Under the pieces are notes generated by a model. It searched no databases. It worked only from the letters and a program-made list of their open reading frames with translations, and was not told where the DNA came from. Shown piece by piece: positions 1 through 11,183 of a stretch of DNA of 64,000 nt. The DNA is from Gelatoporia subvermispora B (Eukaryota > Basidiomycota > Agaricomycetes > Polyporales > Gelatoporiaceae): positions 2,562,803-2,626,802 of the forward strand of contig KB445793.1 of assembly GCA_000320605.2 (NCBI GenBank), written 5' to 3'. Made by a program: the position numbers and the translations under genes. Numbering within the stretch: the first letter of the stretch is position 1; each line of letters starts with the position of its first letter.

Positions 1-811
1 TCTGGTACGACACAACAGGCTCAGGTTCGTGTTTCGATGTTCTGTTTGGCACGAATATTGCACCAGGTGCAGAGGTCTGCAACGACATTAGCGGACGTTT
101 CATGGGCCCAATACGATTGCCACTTACACGCTTCATCTTCTTGAACCCGGTCTCTAGCTTCTGCAATCAGCATCATGATGGAAAAGCGCTTTGGGAGTAT
201 CAGGATAGCGACACCATGTCGTCTTGAATGATGCTGACCACCGCGGCGTTCGAGCAAATAGATTCAAGGTGAGTTGCCTGGCAGCATAGTCATCACAATC
301 TAATGCATTCGCTGCGTTTCATGGGATTTTCCGACGGCCAGGCGTCTAGATGATTTTGAGCACACACACGCCTAGCGCTAGCCCAGAGGAGACGCCTTCG
401 TTCCTGGGCGCGAACTGTCCACATTTAGAATCAAGGACATACAGCAAATTCTCGTCCACCCGCTGCGCAAATGTTCGGTTCACTTTCTCGCAGTGCGTTT
501 ATTATAGGTATCTCAATCTGTCACAGAGCTTACGTGCTGTCCGAATATTCATGCCAGTTATGACCGGTACCGGGTGCCCATTCTCACTGAGACGAGTCCC
601 CGAAAAATACAGCCAACAGTCGAAATGTCTTCTGAAGCCTTCGTGGTGGCTTCGTAGAAGACAAAAATGTACATAAGTCAGTAGTATATTGTCCGGAAAT
701 TTCTACAAGGATACAGCAGCGGATACAGCAGCGGGGTCAGGTAGCTACTGAGACGTCTGATAATCGAGGGCACAATCATCTCGGAGATCTCGAAATAGGT
801 CACAAGCGCTC
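1..811. other. Intergenic, no gene recognised
   Basis: Only short open frames without recognisable motifs are present on either strand. The right edge abuts the 3' end of the P450 gene. I see no repeat, RNA gene or conserved protein segment here. Confidence 0.5.
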
Positions 812-2836
812 TCACGATCTGCGCTTCACACCGACGTGGCAGTTGAGAGGCTTGCGAATGAAGTTGTCGTGTACGGGGAGCTAGATGGTATGTCATTTGT
901 CATTTTCAATGCGACTTTAAGAGAGCTGGTGGCGTACTGGCAGATCCGGATTCTCGAGCACAATGTCGTACAGCCGGAACACAGTCGCGATGTTGACGAG
1001 CAACTGCATCTTCGCCAGGTTCCTGCCGACACACGCCCTAGTCGTGGCGAATATGTCAGCACACAATGCCAAGAGAACCCGGTGTATGATCTAATACTGA
1101 CCTTGGTCCAACGGAGAAGGGCACGAAGGCCTTGTTCATCGCGTCTCGTTTTTCCTTATCTGCCTCAAGCCATCGTTCCGGCCTGAAGAACTCTGCGTCG
1201 TGTCCCCAGATATTTTCGTCTCTGTGAGTAGAGTATGCTGGCACACTGACGACCGTGCCCTCGGTAAATGTATGCCCGAGGATTGTGACACCTTCGGGAC
1301 CCACTACCCGAGGGAGATTAGCCCCAACAGTGGAGTGGACACGCAGGCCTTCGTCGATGACTGCGTTGAGGTACAGCAGGCGTTCGGTTTTCTCCACAGG
1401 TGCGATGGGGCCTTCTCCCGCATCTGCGAGCGCTGCATCCAGCTCTGCCTGCAGCTTCTTCTGAACGTCGGGATTGCGAGCAATCCAGTATACGATAGCA
1501 CACGTAGAACTGCCATCGCAATTAAGTTTATAAGGAGTGCGAGTTAGATAGCAGTGCTTGAGACTCACTTCGAGATGGTGTCCGAGCCAGCGATGAGGAG
1601 GGTCTGCGCCTCGGAGCTCAGCTCATCAGGGCTCAGCGGGCTGCCCTCCTCATCACGGCCTTCAAGCAACTTCGTGAGGAAGTCGGGGCGCTGTCTCTCC
1701 TCAGCATCACCATCGTACAGGGTACGGACGCGCCGTGACACCGTGGTGACAGCCATCGACATTATTTCGCGCGTTGCCGCCATGCCGTCGCTCGCCATGG
1801 GTAGACGCTTGACGATCGGGCGTATCCACGCCGGCAGCGAGGCGAACGCGATGAGGAACTCCGAGCGCCTGTTGATGGACGAGATGGCTGGGATGTCCTC
1901 TTCTTCGATCGTTGATGGCTTCTCCGTGGCACTGGGTGTGCTCCCGAGAGTTTGCATAGCAGCCTTGAGAGATTTGGCGATTCTTGCGGTGTCCTTTCCA
2001 GATACGAGCATCCCAAAGGGAGAACCGAATGCAAGATCGCCTGCACAGGAATGTGTTCCAGCTTACGAACACTGTATAAGAAGTAGAGCATACCAATGGT
2101 ATCAAATGCGAGGAAATTTAGCCCTGGAGAACATCAGTATGTTAACCATTGTAGCACGAAGCTGAGAGCATACATGGCATGCAATCAAACCACACCCGGC
2201 CGTCCCGCACTATCCACGACATGTCGCCCGCCTTCCCCGCCGTGGCTGTGCCAGGAAGAGCCGTCTCTACGTTCTTGTACATACCGTCCCACTGTTGCAC
2301 GAGCTGTCCAATATACTTGTGCAGGGCGCCTTCAAACATCCTAACGGTCTTCGGAGCGAAGAGGTGCGCGACAACTCGACGCTTCCGTGCGTGTGCGACA
2401 CGGTCACGGACTGTGAACGTCCCGGGCGCAGAGAACGTTGCGAGGCCGTCATAGAAGTCAGACTTGAGCAGAGGGTGACTGTGCGAATAGATGACACCCA
2501 GAGCTGCTGGAGACGCGATCGAGATATGGTTTGGACCAATACGCAGGAAAGTGCCTGAGAGCCGCCTTCATGTTAGGAATGTATATTTCATCTTATGTTG
2601 TGGAGCATACCGTGTTTCTTATGTAATTCGTGCACCCCCGGTGAGCGGTCACCTACCCAGACTTTGTAAGCCAACCATAGGTCCGTAAGACTGGCCAAGA
2701 ACGGGCCAGGGTATGAACGAAGATGGTGAGGGTCGCGCAAGTGGGCTACAAGTGCCACGGCCAGCAAAACCGAAGGCAGTAGGACGACGAGCAGAAGAGG
2801 GCGTTCAAGAACACTGTGAACGACGTCGAGTATCAT
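812..2836 (-). CDS. Cytochrome P450 monooxygenase, CYP53-like
   Basis: Seven exons: 2611-2836, 2174-2554, 2094-2123, 1569-2040, 1102-1509, 938-1037, 812-880; all introns are GT-AG and the spliced frame gives 561 aa. An N-terminal hydrophobic anchor (about residues 14-35) suggests ER-membrane location. Seen motifs: the I-helix AGSDT (about 364-368), the K-helix E-G-L-R (423-426), F-R-P-E-R-W (478-483), and the heme loop F-S-V-G-P-R-A-C-V-G with Cys508; the loop is split by the intron at 1038-1101. The C-terminus (R-K-P-L-N-C-H-V-G-V) is recovered only by splicing 881-937; without that intron the gene would look truncated. The segments around PNHISIA, the F-D-C-M-P-W-L-N-F motif and AGSDT resemble fungal CYP53 enzymes, which para-hydroxylate benzoate-type aromatics. 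The P450 class is certain; the CYP53 assignment and substrate are inferences. Exon 3 is only 30 nt. Confidence 0.92.
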
Positions 2837-5163
2837 TTTGACAGTGTAGGTGTGCGTGTATAAATGCGCTGATGACTACTATGAAGCAGAGGCAGGCTGG
2901 AAGGTTGATGTGCTGAACAGGAGTCGCTGCTCTCACCAATTTTATAGCGTCCCTCTATCCGGAAATCCCGGACAACGGTGCGGACGAGCGGTGATGTGTA
3001 TCTTCAGATGAGGCATTGTAGCAGGATCGCACGAAGTCACAGGCGCGTCTTCAGCTTGCGGCCGAAATACACGTCACGTTTCGGTCAAGCCTAAGGTACA
3101 GGACGTCAGCAGGCGCGAGATCCCATGGATAGAGCCCCAGCAACCTCTGCTCTGCATAGTATGCACCAAAGAAGTAGGCATCGGAATCGGCAGGTGTCCT
3201 CTCACACAGCCAAGACCACGAGGCTGGACGAACCAATCTCAGCTGCAATGTGTCAGCGAGATTACCCCGTGCGCGAGAGGGCGGAGTCGTGGTCGACGTC
3301 GGTGTCAACGTGGCCAAAGATGCGCATCAGAGCAGTGCACTTTGTAGCGCGACTGGGGGTGGTCCTGACGCAGCCATGCGTTACCGCTGCTCGAGCGGGC
3401 ACAGCTTCGTTTGAATTGCATGGCCGCTCAAAGACGTAATTGACGCTTCTGCACGACTTTGGCCAGAGGTCCCAGGCAGGGAAGTGGACGAGTCGGCATA
3501 ATATGAACTTTGTGTGGACGCCCAGTGAGGCACAGCCGCGTGCTGTTCTCAGTAGTAACTTGACGTCAATCGATACGGTCTAAGGAGGGTATTATGTATG
3601 ACTCTCACAAATGACATGTTCGCTCTCAACTCAAGCTGCTTGTCAGTGAGCGGGAGTACTGCAGTCAGCTAGTCTCCCGTAGGTAGAACTTTACTCGTGA
3701 TCTAACGGAGGGGTAGGAGGACGAGCAGTCAGTTACTGTCAGACCGCTCAGACATCCGACTTTAGCCGCCCGCAGAAGGCGCTAACTGTTGCAGCGAATC
3801 TGTTGTCGCACAGGATTTTACCACTCGTGCTCAGTCATCTCGTTAAAAAAGTTGACCGGCTTGGAGAATGGCAATACGACGACAAGAGCGGAGTTATATA
3901 CATGCATTCACCGAAACGAGGGCTATGCAGCCCGAGTGCTGCTCGAAATACTGAGTACTGATCTCCGACTTCATCGAAGTATGCTGAATATCTGTCGCCC
4001 ATCTCAGAATCACCAGATATCCGATACAGTGGTGAAATGAAGAGCAGACGCATGGGCGAGGCAACTGTGAGAGTGAGTTGTGCAAATGTCTGTTACACCG
4101 ACCATACGCCACCAACGAACGCGCGGCTATCCCCGCGCTTGATGCACCCCCGTTTTTTGCGGGTGACCGTGGACTAGGTCCATGTAAACGCACATAGCAA
4201 GATAGTTGCATACCTACCCACACATACACGTGTGCCCGACAAACGCGTACACATATCGGCTGGATGGATCTCAAAAGGCTAGCAGATGGACACTACAGGT
4301 TTGGATGAGATAGACCGGAGTGCGAGTAGCCGAAATGCACATCACTGCAAGAAGGAGTTTTCACAGCTGTGGTCCGCGGACGACGTAAGAAATCGCGTAC
4401 ATCTCTGAGATTTAAGCGAATTTCATACGATAGCGTTCGAAAGTAGTACTCGCCCGTATTCTTAGCGTCGCCTCAGGGGGTCTCATAGCCCGAAAGGAGA
4501 AATCGCGCGAAGAGCTGATGCTTTGCGTTGTATTACAGCGAGAGCTCCTAGATCCGATGCTTGGTCCGAGAAGCCGCAATGTCAGCTGGTCGAACCTTGG
4601 AAGCTGCGGGAGGCTTGCATTTACGAGAGCATTTTATTTAAATGGGGCAGCCGGTCTTGAGTGATGAGAAAAGTATGGGTTTGTACATCTGCGCAAGTTG
4701 GAACGATGGAATGTAATCAGCATACGCGTCCGCTTCAAGTAAGTCGTGAGCCAAGATTGTGCGTGCTATGTGGATACACGTGTTGAGTGGTCTCGGGATC
4801 GAGCGACCTGACAAAAAACCATACTGAGATTACAGCGGCTGACTCGTACAGATTTGGTCCGAGCGAAGTCATAGTAGTCATGTATCGCGCGCGGATGGTT
4901 GGTCTCATTTCCCGGCAAGTCGTAAAACTCTAGAGAGGTCATGGCCAGCCGGGATACGGTAAGGAGTATCCTTCTGCAAGTATTTGCTCTTGAGTGAGAG
5001 CCATTCCGCGGATAAGACCTTGAGTGACCGAGTTCCTCGGGTGGTCTAAGAAGATTCGCCGGGTATTGAATCCTGCAACCTGCGAAGGCCTAGGTCAGAC
5101 ATCAGAAAAACCTCAAGTATGGATACGTACGAGAGGCCATGGAGAAAAGGGACATGAGTGACG
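2837..5163. other. Intergenic, about 2.3 kb, no gene recognised
   Basis: Short open frames only (at most about 126 codons), none with motifs I can name and none that join through plausible splice sites into a known protein. The left end should contain the P450 promoter. I see no inverted repeats or RNA gene here. Confidence 0.45.
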
Positions 5164-5711
5164 TTAACCTTCTCGCCAGTTGTGCGCGCATGCGGCACAC
5201 CTGCAGAGACCTGGGTGAGGAGCATGACAGATGTTTATGTTCAAGCATAGCGTACCGATAGACTGCAAGCCGAAGTCACAATGAGCCTACGCTAGCATAC
5301 ACAAGTAGTATTGGAACGTACAAGTCGTCATGGGCTCATCAGCCGAGCGAATTTGCAGCTGGTAGAAGTATGCCCTGTTGTGATCGCACTTGGGGCAGGT
5401 CACTGCAGTGCACGCGCATGCCTAAGTCAACTGATAGTCTCTCTTTGGATTATAGCTGACACGCACCAGTTGTAGCATCCGCATGCTTCCACATCTCATC
5501 ACCGCCCAGGACATCGTCCACCTCCTTCCTCTTCAGCTTCGTCCGCGAGGTCATCTATGGCGAGGATAAGTGTGTACTCGAGGTGGGTGCGGAGATGGCA
5601 CACCTGTTTTGTGATTGGGAACTCATATGCGCAAGTATTACAGGCCCATTTGTTGTAGCCCGTCTCTGCGGAAATGACAAGCAGGTTGGCGCAGTTAGGG
5701 CAGAACAGCAT
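5164..5711 (-). CDS. RPC11: RNA polymerase III subunit C11 (RPC11/RPC10)
   Basis: Five exons: 5604-5711, 5467-5554, 5322-5402, 5256-5262, 5200-5164, giving 106 aa, the usual length for this subunit. The protein is the small TFIIS-like subunit that promotes transcript cleavage and termination by Pol III in the nucleus. The N-terminal zinc ribbon is C4-x2-C7 with C24-x2-C27; the C-terminal ribbon is C68-x2-C71 with C97-x2-C100. Between them is the acidic hairpin R-S-A-D-E-P-M-T-T, whose D-E pair is the catalytic motif of TFIIS-type ribbons. The linker V-D-D-V-L-G-G is also typical. The fourth exon is 7 nt (TCTATCG) and supplies most of the conserved F-Y-R before C97; without it the second ribbon is lost. 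The gene starts 94 bp from a divergent tRNA gene. Confidence 0.9.
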
Positions 5712-5805
5712 CGCTCGTCCGGAGGCTCATTGAGCGAGGATCGAAGGAAATGTTCTGGTCGACTGAGTCACGCGGTATGAACATCTATGGAACTCATCAC
5801 GCAGC

Positions 5806-5906
5806 GCTTGGATGGCTCAGTTGGTTAGAGCGCAGGTCTCATACGATAGTATGACCGTGTTCAGCGGGTAATCCTGAGGTCGAGGGTTCGACCCCCTCTC
5901 CGAGCA
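5806..5906 (+). tRNA. tRNA-Met (CAT), elongator type, with intron
   Basis: The acceptor stem GCTTGGA pairs with TCCGAGC (one G-T pair) and is followed by A73. The D-arm has GCTC/GAGC, the T-arm has GAGGG-TTCGACC-CCCTC. The anticodon CAT is at 5840-5842. A 27-nt intron at 5844-5870 sits one base 3' of the anticodon (37/38), the standard nuclear position. The spliced anticodon loop is C-T-C-A-T-A-A, and the T31-T39 mismatch is also found in eukaryotic elongator tRNA-Met. Confidence 0.93.
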
Positions 5907-5910
5907 CTAC

Positions 5911-5941
5911 TTTTAATTCCAACCGCCATTGGCTTTTTTTT
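5911..5941 (+). terminator. Pol III terminator T-runs after the tRNA
   Basis: A TTTT run starts at 5911, five bases after the tRNA end, and a stronger run of eight T follows at 5934-5941. Runs of four or more T on the non-template strand terminate Pol III. The second may act as a back-up. Confidence 0.75.
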
Positions 5942-6085
5942 GCTCGTTTGCTCTTTTTCTTGCTTGAACCACCGTGCAATTTACCCGCCATCCCGCATAA
6001 GTTCTGTGTAGTCGGTTCATGGTGTCCTCCAGTCATTCGATGATCAATTTTACAACGGACAGCTCGAGTTGAATACGGGAAGGAT

Positions 6086-7678
6086 CTACAACGTGAGCAA
6101 CTTGTCGAACAAGATGGCCCATTCCATCACTGTGACCCCTTTTTTCAACGCCTGATCCTTGACCTCTCGATTCCGGGTCTCCTCGCTGAGCCTTGCTACC
6201 GCACGTAAGTGTTCGGTCCGATATATTCCTAATTCCGTCAACGCAGGGGCAATATGCAGCAGCGATGGCTCGCACGATGAGAGAATCAATTCAACTGACG
6301 ACGTCGATGTGGACCTCGTCGAGTTGGATACGTCTGTGCGCATAGGGAAATTGTGACGCCCGTTTAACGGTGACATTGGCGGGTCGTGTGGAGGCCCTGC
6401 CACCTTCTGATGTGCGGCGTTTGGCGAGCTGCCTGGACTGCTAGTGCTCTTGGGCGGCGTGTTTGGATAGGTAATCATGTACTGTCATGCACGCCTGCGA
6501 TTAGCCACTCTGTCTTCCGTACAAACTCAGGCGAGCCCTACCTCGGTTCGTTCAAAGGACGATCTACCGGACGTTCGTCTCATGGTCGGCGACTGTGGCG
6601 TCGGCAGTGCAGTTTTCTGTCTCGGGGGGCTGAAGGGGACATTTGTGTTGTACGCCCTAACGTGCCCGACTTCAGATGGTGCGTAGCTACTCTGTGGGTG
6701 AATGGCAGTTCGGCCTAGTTGACGATACGCCACCATATACTACAAACGATTGGATTATACGAGTGAATATTTAACGCCGAGAATTGGTCCACGCACCTCG
6801 CTTCGCTCGTAGGAAATCTTCCTGGGTCTCGAGATTGCAGCATCCTTCCTGGCATTGCTCTTCGCGCTGACCTGCCCATTCTTCTCCCCACTAATGGCCC
6901 TGCCCTCGCGCGACTCGTACGATGACATTCGCCGGTGCGCGTGGCTATTCGCCACACTCCGCTGGTCGTCACAACCCGGTGGAGTCTCTGTGTCGCTCTG
7001 TGCGACCCGTTCGCGCCAAAGCGAGATCGTGCGTTGCGGAGTATCCTCCATGACCCGATGTTCTACGAGCTCGACCAAACCCTTGCGTCCGCTGACCCGT
7101 CGGACGTTCTCTGGAGAGGTAGCGCGGCCGAGGCTCTCTCTTCGTCGGGCTCCGTGTCCTCTCCCATTCATACCACTCGCATTATCCCTATCTACCGCCC
7201 TTTCTCTCGGCTTTGTCTGGGTTCTCGCATTCGCCTTTCCGTTCACCTTCTGATTCATGCTTGCATCGAAATTCATGTTGTAATGTGTGCTCGGCCCTGC
7301 GTGTGGTGGGACCGGGCTTGGGTATGCCGTCTCAAAGTATTCGTGCTCGCGACTGAGCTTGCGTTCCATCTCCCGGACAAAGTTCTGGTAGCCCGTGACG
7401 GATTCCTCGTAATCGCGGTGTCCCTCGCCCACGGTCCATTCTGTCGGCACCTCCGTCGTCGCCGCGTCGAACCCATCATCGAGCGGGATGCTCGTAGGGG
7501 TCACGGACGGCGCGCGGCGCTCATACCGCGCTCGGCTGTGGATACTCGAGCCTGCATACCGAACGCCACGGTTAGCCACACTCCGACGCACAACACATCC
7601 TCAGGCTCTCGGCTCCGCGGCGAGCCTCGAGCCCGGGCTGGGACTAAAAGGCGTACCAGGCTGGTCGGTCAGGTACAT
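6086..7678 (-). CDS. Hypothetical protein, basidiomycete-type
   Basis: Model with four exons: 7657-7678, 6797-7599, 6542-6739, 6086-6481, giving 472 aa. Introns 6740-6796 and 6482-6541 are GT-AG and both follow a Glu codon. The protein is polar and rich in Arg/Ser/Pro, without signal peptide or membrane segment. The last 60 residues form an ordered acidic/leucine-rich module (S-L-L-H-I-A-P-A-L-T-E-L-G-I) that looks helical. The first exon is uncertain: the ATG at 7676-7678 opens a frame separated from the main exon by an in-frame TGA at 7601-7603. A 57-nt GT-AG intron (7600-7656) removes that stop and keeps the frame, but it is GC-rich with a poor polypyrimidine tract. The alternative is a real nonsense codon. 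I do not recognise a function. Confidence 0.6.
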
Positions 7679-8625
7679 CTGTCGATGCTATGCGGACAGG
7701 CGTGCGGGGGGACTGCGGGAAAGGGCAGCAGCGCTGCCAGTACTTGTGCGGGCGGAGGGGGGTACTAAGCGCACGTACAAGCGATACACGCGTTAGCAGC
7801 GTGTCGGAGCACGTGCATCGTTCTTCGTGATCACGCCCGGGCGCCTTGCGCTCCCTCGGCGCTGCGGAAGGCGCGTCCGACTCGCGTCCGCTGCGGAAGC
7901 CTCGAGAAGGCGTGAGGCACCGATTAGAAGGGGGGGACGGACAAAGGGGGAGGGCCAAGGCCTGTTTATGATGGGCAGGAGCGGGTGTAGCTATGGTGAG
8001 TGCGCATCGCGGGGTGAGTGCGGGCGACGCACGGGAATCATCAACGTTGCTCTTGGGAATGAAGTGTCCACCCGAATGGAAGGCCCTGTCCGATCATTCT
8101 GCGCAGCTTGATGCTGAGGATGTGAAAGCATGCTTGAATCGTGAGGCAAGGATGAGGTCATTCTCCCGTATCTGCCCGATACACTACTTCCTGGTGTGTG
8201 TGTACCGATGGTGGAATCTCGGATAGATGTCGCAGATGTGGCGTTTGCTCAACGTCGCCAGAAATAGGTGTGAGAAGAGAGGAGGTAGCGATGTCAACTG
8301 CCTGTCAGCGGGTACTGTACGCTTGCCTGATCTATTGGTGTGGACGGTAGTCAAGACAAGTTTTGCGGGATAAATAACAATATGGGTCAGCAACAGCATC
8401 GTGTTCATCGGGTGTGAGGCTACAAGGTGTTCGAGCAAAATGAAGATAGAGTACAAGTTGATGTGAATAAGCGATACAAGTATGGCGAGAGGTGATTTGG
8501 CGTGCACAATAGTGTATAATTGTCTAGTTTGAGCTAGTGGGAAGGCATCAGCCGGATACGCTTTCAGACATAGGATACGTACTGAGCAGAAGCACATATG
8601 TTTGGGTGGGATGACGGCATGGATT
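7679..8625. other. Intergenic, no gene recognised
   Basis: This is the promoter side of the gene ending at 7678 and the 3' flank of the gene ending at 8626. Open frames here have no motif; a long hydrophobic-looking frame on the minus strand (8184-9050) overlaps a better supported exon and is taken as chance. Confidence 0.45.
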
Positions 8626-9615
8626 TCACCAAGTGGCAGGTTGTGGCTTGCAAATCGAGGTACCAGTTTTTGTAGGCGATCGAAGGACAGGCAACGGGGG
8701 TGCCAAAGAAGAACATGACTCAGATCGATAGTGATGCAGGAATGTGAACTCGGATAGGTTGCTTGGCGAGGCGGTGGTGCCAATGATAGAGTCAGAACGC
8801 TGCAGAACGATGCGCGGAAGCGAAGAGTGGGCGACAGGCGAGACAGAGGTGTCAAAGGAAAGGCAAGAGCTAGAGAACACTGCAGGAGAGGCAGGAGTGA
8901 GATCGTGATGGGCGGCGTCCATATAATCGAACGGAGTGTATGTAGGTTTGGGAGCGTGCGGCTGTTCTTTGCTACGCAGGTAAGTACGAAGAATAGGACT
9001 TTGAGTGAGGTATGGGTCATGTGATCCTTCAGCTTGAAGATAGTGAGCATGAGACAGGGTAAGCGACATGTTCCCTCGACTTACGCTTGCCAGAGTCTTT
9101 CTCCAGATCGATGCTGATATATCCATTTTCATCATCGGGGGATGTGCGGGGGAAGTAATTGTCTCTCATCCACTTGTACAGACGGACTGTCAAGGAGATG
9201 CCCCAGACAATATACCAGATAGAGAAGGCGACCAAGCCTGGTCGTCAAAACACAGAACCAACCGAATTAGCAGTTTGATACGGGCGATGCGAGGAAAACG
9301 CACACAAAGTCACGACATCGGATACACAGAGTCTGCACCAGTCCGAGATCGGCTTGCAGCCCTGGGCTTTGGCGACCTCTTCCCGGAGATGGCTGTCGCG
9401 TGGTATGTAGCTTTGCGAGGATGACATGATTATCCAGAGCGTAAAACAGAATGATTGCCGAAAAATGAGGGTATAAGGGCGAAGTTTTGGTATGTTATTG
9501 GGTGGATACCTGTGGGAGAAAGGAGACTATACCTTAGACGGCCAGTGACGTCGATTTTGACGAGTTTCAAGTTGGCTGACTGGCTGACTAGCCCGCCGCC
9601 ATCATGGGCAGCCAC
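8626..9615 (-). CDS. Small membrane protein, unknown function (5' end unresolved)
   Basis: Well supported exons are 9304-9509, 9085-9237 and 8626-9032, joined by GT-AG introns 9238-9303 and 9033-9084 with matching phase. They encode two hydrophobic segments (one near the FTLWIIM motif, one near LVAFSIWYIVWGISL) followed by a soluble tail rich in Ser/Pro, so a two-span membrane protein is inferred. The 5' end is unclear. Upstream frame 9533-9615 is open but has no ATG (a GTG lies at 9613-9615). It is separated from the next exon by a 23-nt segment, 9510-9532, that begins GT, ends in a pyrimidine tract plus AG, and if removed joins the frames exactly. That is too short for a normal intron. The gene diverges from histone H3 across about 340 bp. 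Confidence 0.55.
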
Positions 9616-9803
9616 GAGATCAGAGAAGCCACCTCATTGCATCCCCGAACTTATCAGTTAGAATGAAAACCAAAAAGTGCTCGATTTAAGACAGGCCAAA
9701 GCAGAAGGACATGGCGGAGCAAAGCATCGGGTCTCAGCGTTCAGCCACCGCGTATGTCCGCCAGCTGGCCACAGACAGCACAGCCACAGGCGCGCTATTG
9801 CAT

Positions 9804-9837
9804 CACGTGTAACCCGTCACGCGTCGGCCCTATATAA
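9804..9837 (+). promoter_or_regulatory. Histone H3 promoter elements
   Basis: In order: CACGTG (9804-9809, bHLH-type site), ACGCGT (9819-9824, the MCB box bound by MBF at G1/S in fungi) and TATATAAG (TATA box, from 9831). The TATA box lies 121 bp before the H3 start codon. An MCB box next to a replication-dependent histone gene fits S-phase expression; that is inferred. Confidence 0.7.
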
Positions 9838-10549
<712 letters not shown>

Positions 10550-11183
10550 ATTTGTACATATCAGCAGGTCGGAGAGGGGTGTAGGACTAGGTTTTCTTTG
10601 TTTTTATTTTATATTTTCCTCACGCACATGTCCATACGGATCGCAACTGTGACTGTACCATGAGATGTGGGTGGTATGAATGCATTCTTCTCGCACGGTA
10701 TCTCCGGGTTTATCTGGGACCCGAGTGGTCAGTTTTCTGCAGGCGTGCCTTTGTGTTTGTGGTATGTCATGCAAATCGCGCCGAGGTGGGGTGCCGCGAC
10801 TGGTAAACACGTGTCCACACCCTCTTGTCGCCGTCCCGGGCGCTCGATAGCCTCGTGAGCTCGACGCTGCTCAACGTTGCCGGCGACCCGGTCAACTCGC
10901 TGTCAACCATGCTTGCTGCTGATTCTGTCTTTCTCCGTCCCGCCAACGTTTGTGGCTATCCGGCCCTGGTTGCTCGGCGTTTATTATGATCATCGTCTCA
11001 GGCAGCATTGCCGCCCTCCATCACGTCTCGCATCAGACAATCATCGTACAGCCCGGTCCCCGACTCCATGATTACGGCGATGGTGCATATAACACATGAA
11101 CCGGATGTGAATGTCGGGCCCCCTTCCTTGTCTCTTCTTTTCCTCTTCTTGGTAAAGACCTGCTATTGAACTTATCTGGCGCG
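10550..11183. other. Intergenic: H3 3' flank and ligase promoter
   Basis: No coding frame with recognisable content. CT-rich stretches just before 11160 resemble the leader of the downstream ligase gene. Confidence 0.5.

Noticed and set aside
812..1037. P450 truncated after the heme loop
   Set aside because: A GT-AG intron at 881-937 restores the conserved C-terminus, so the gene is intact.
5839..6036. Minus-strand frame containing a G-V-E-P-S-T-S-G-like segment
   Set aside because: This peptide is the usual artefact of translating the complement of a tRNA gene.
8184..9050. 288-codon open frame on the minus strand with a hydrophobic look
   Set aside because: It overlaps in another frame the exon 8626-9032, which is joined by good splice sites to upstream exons; no motif is present.
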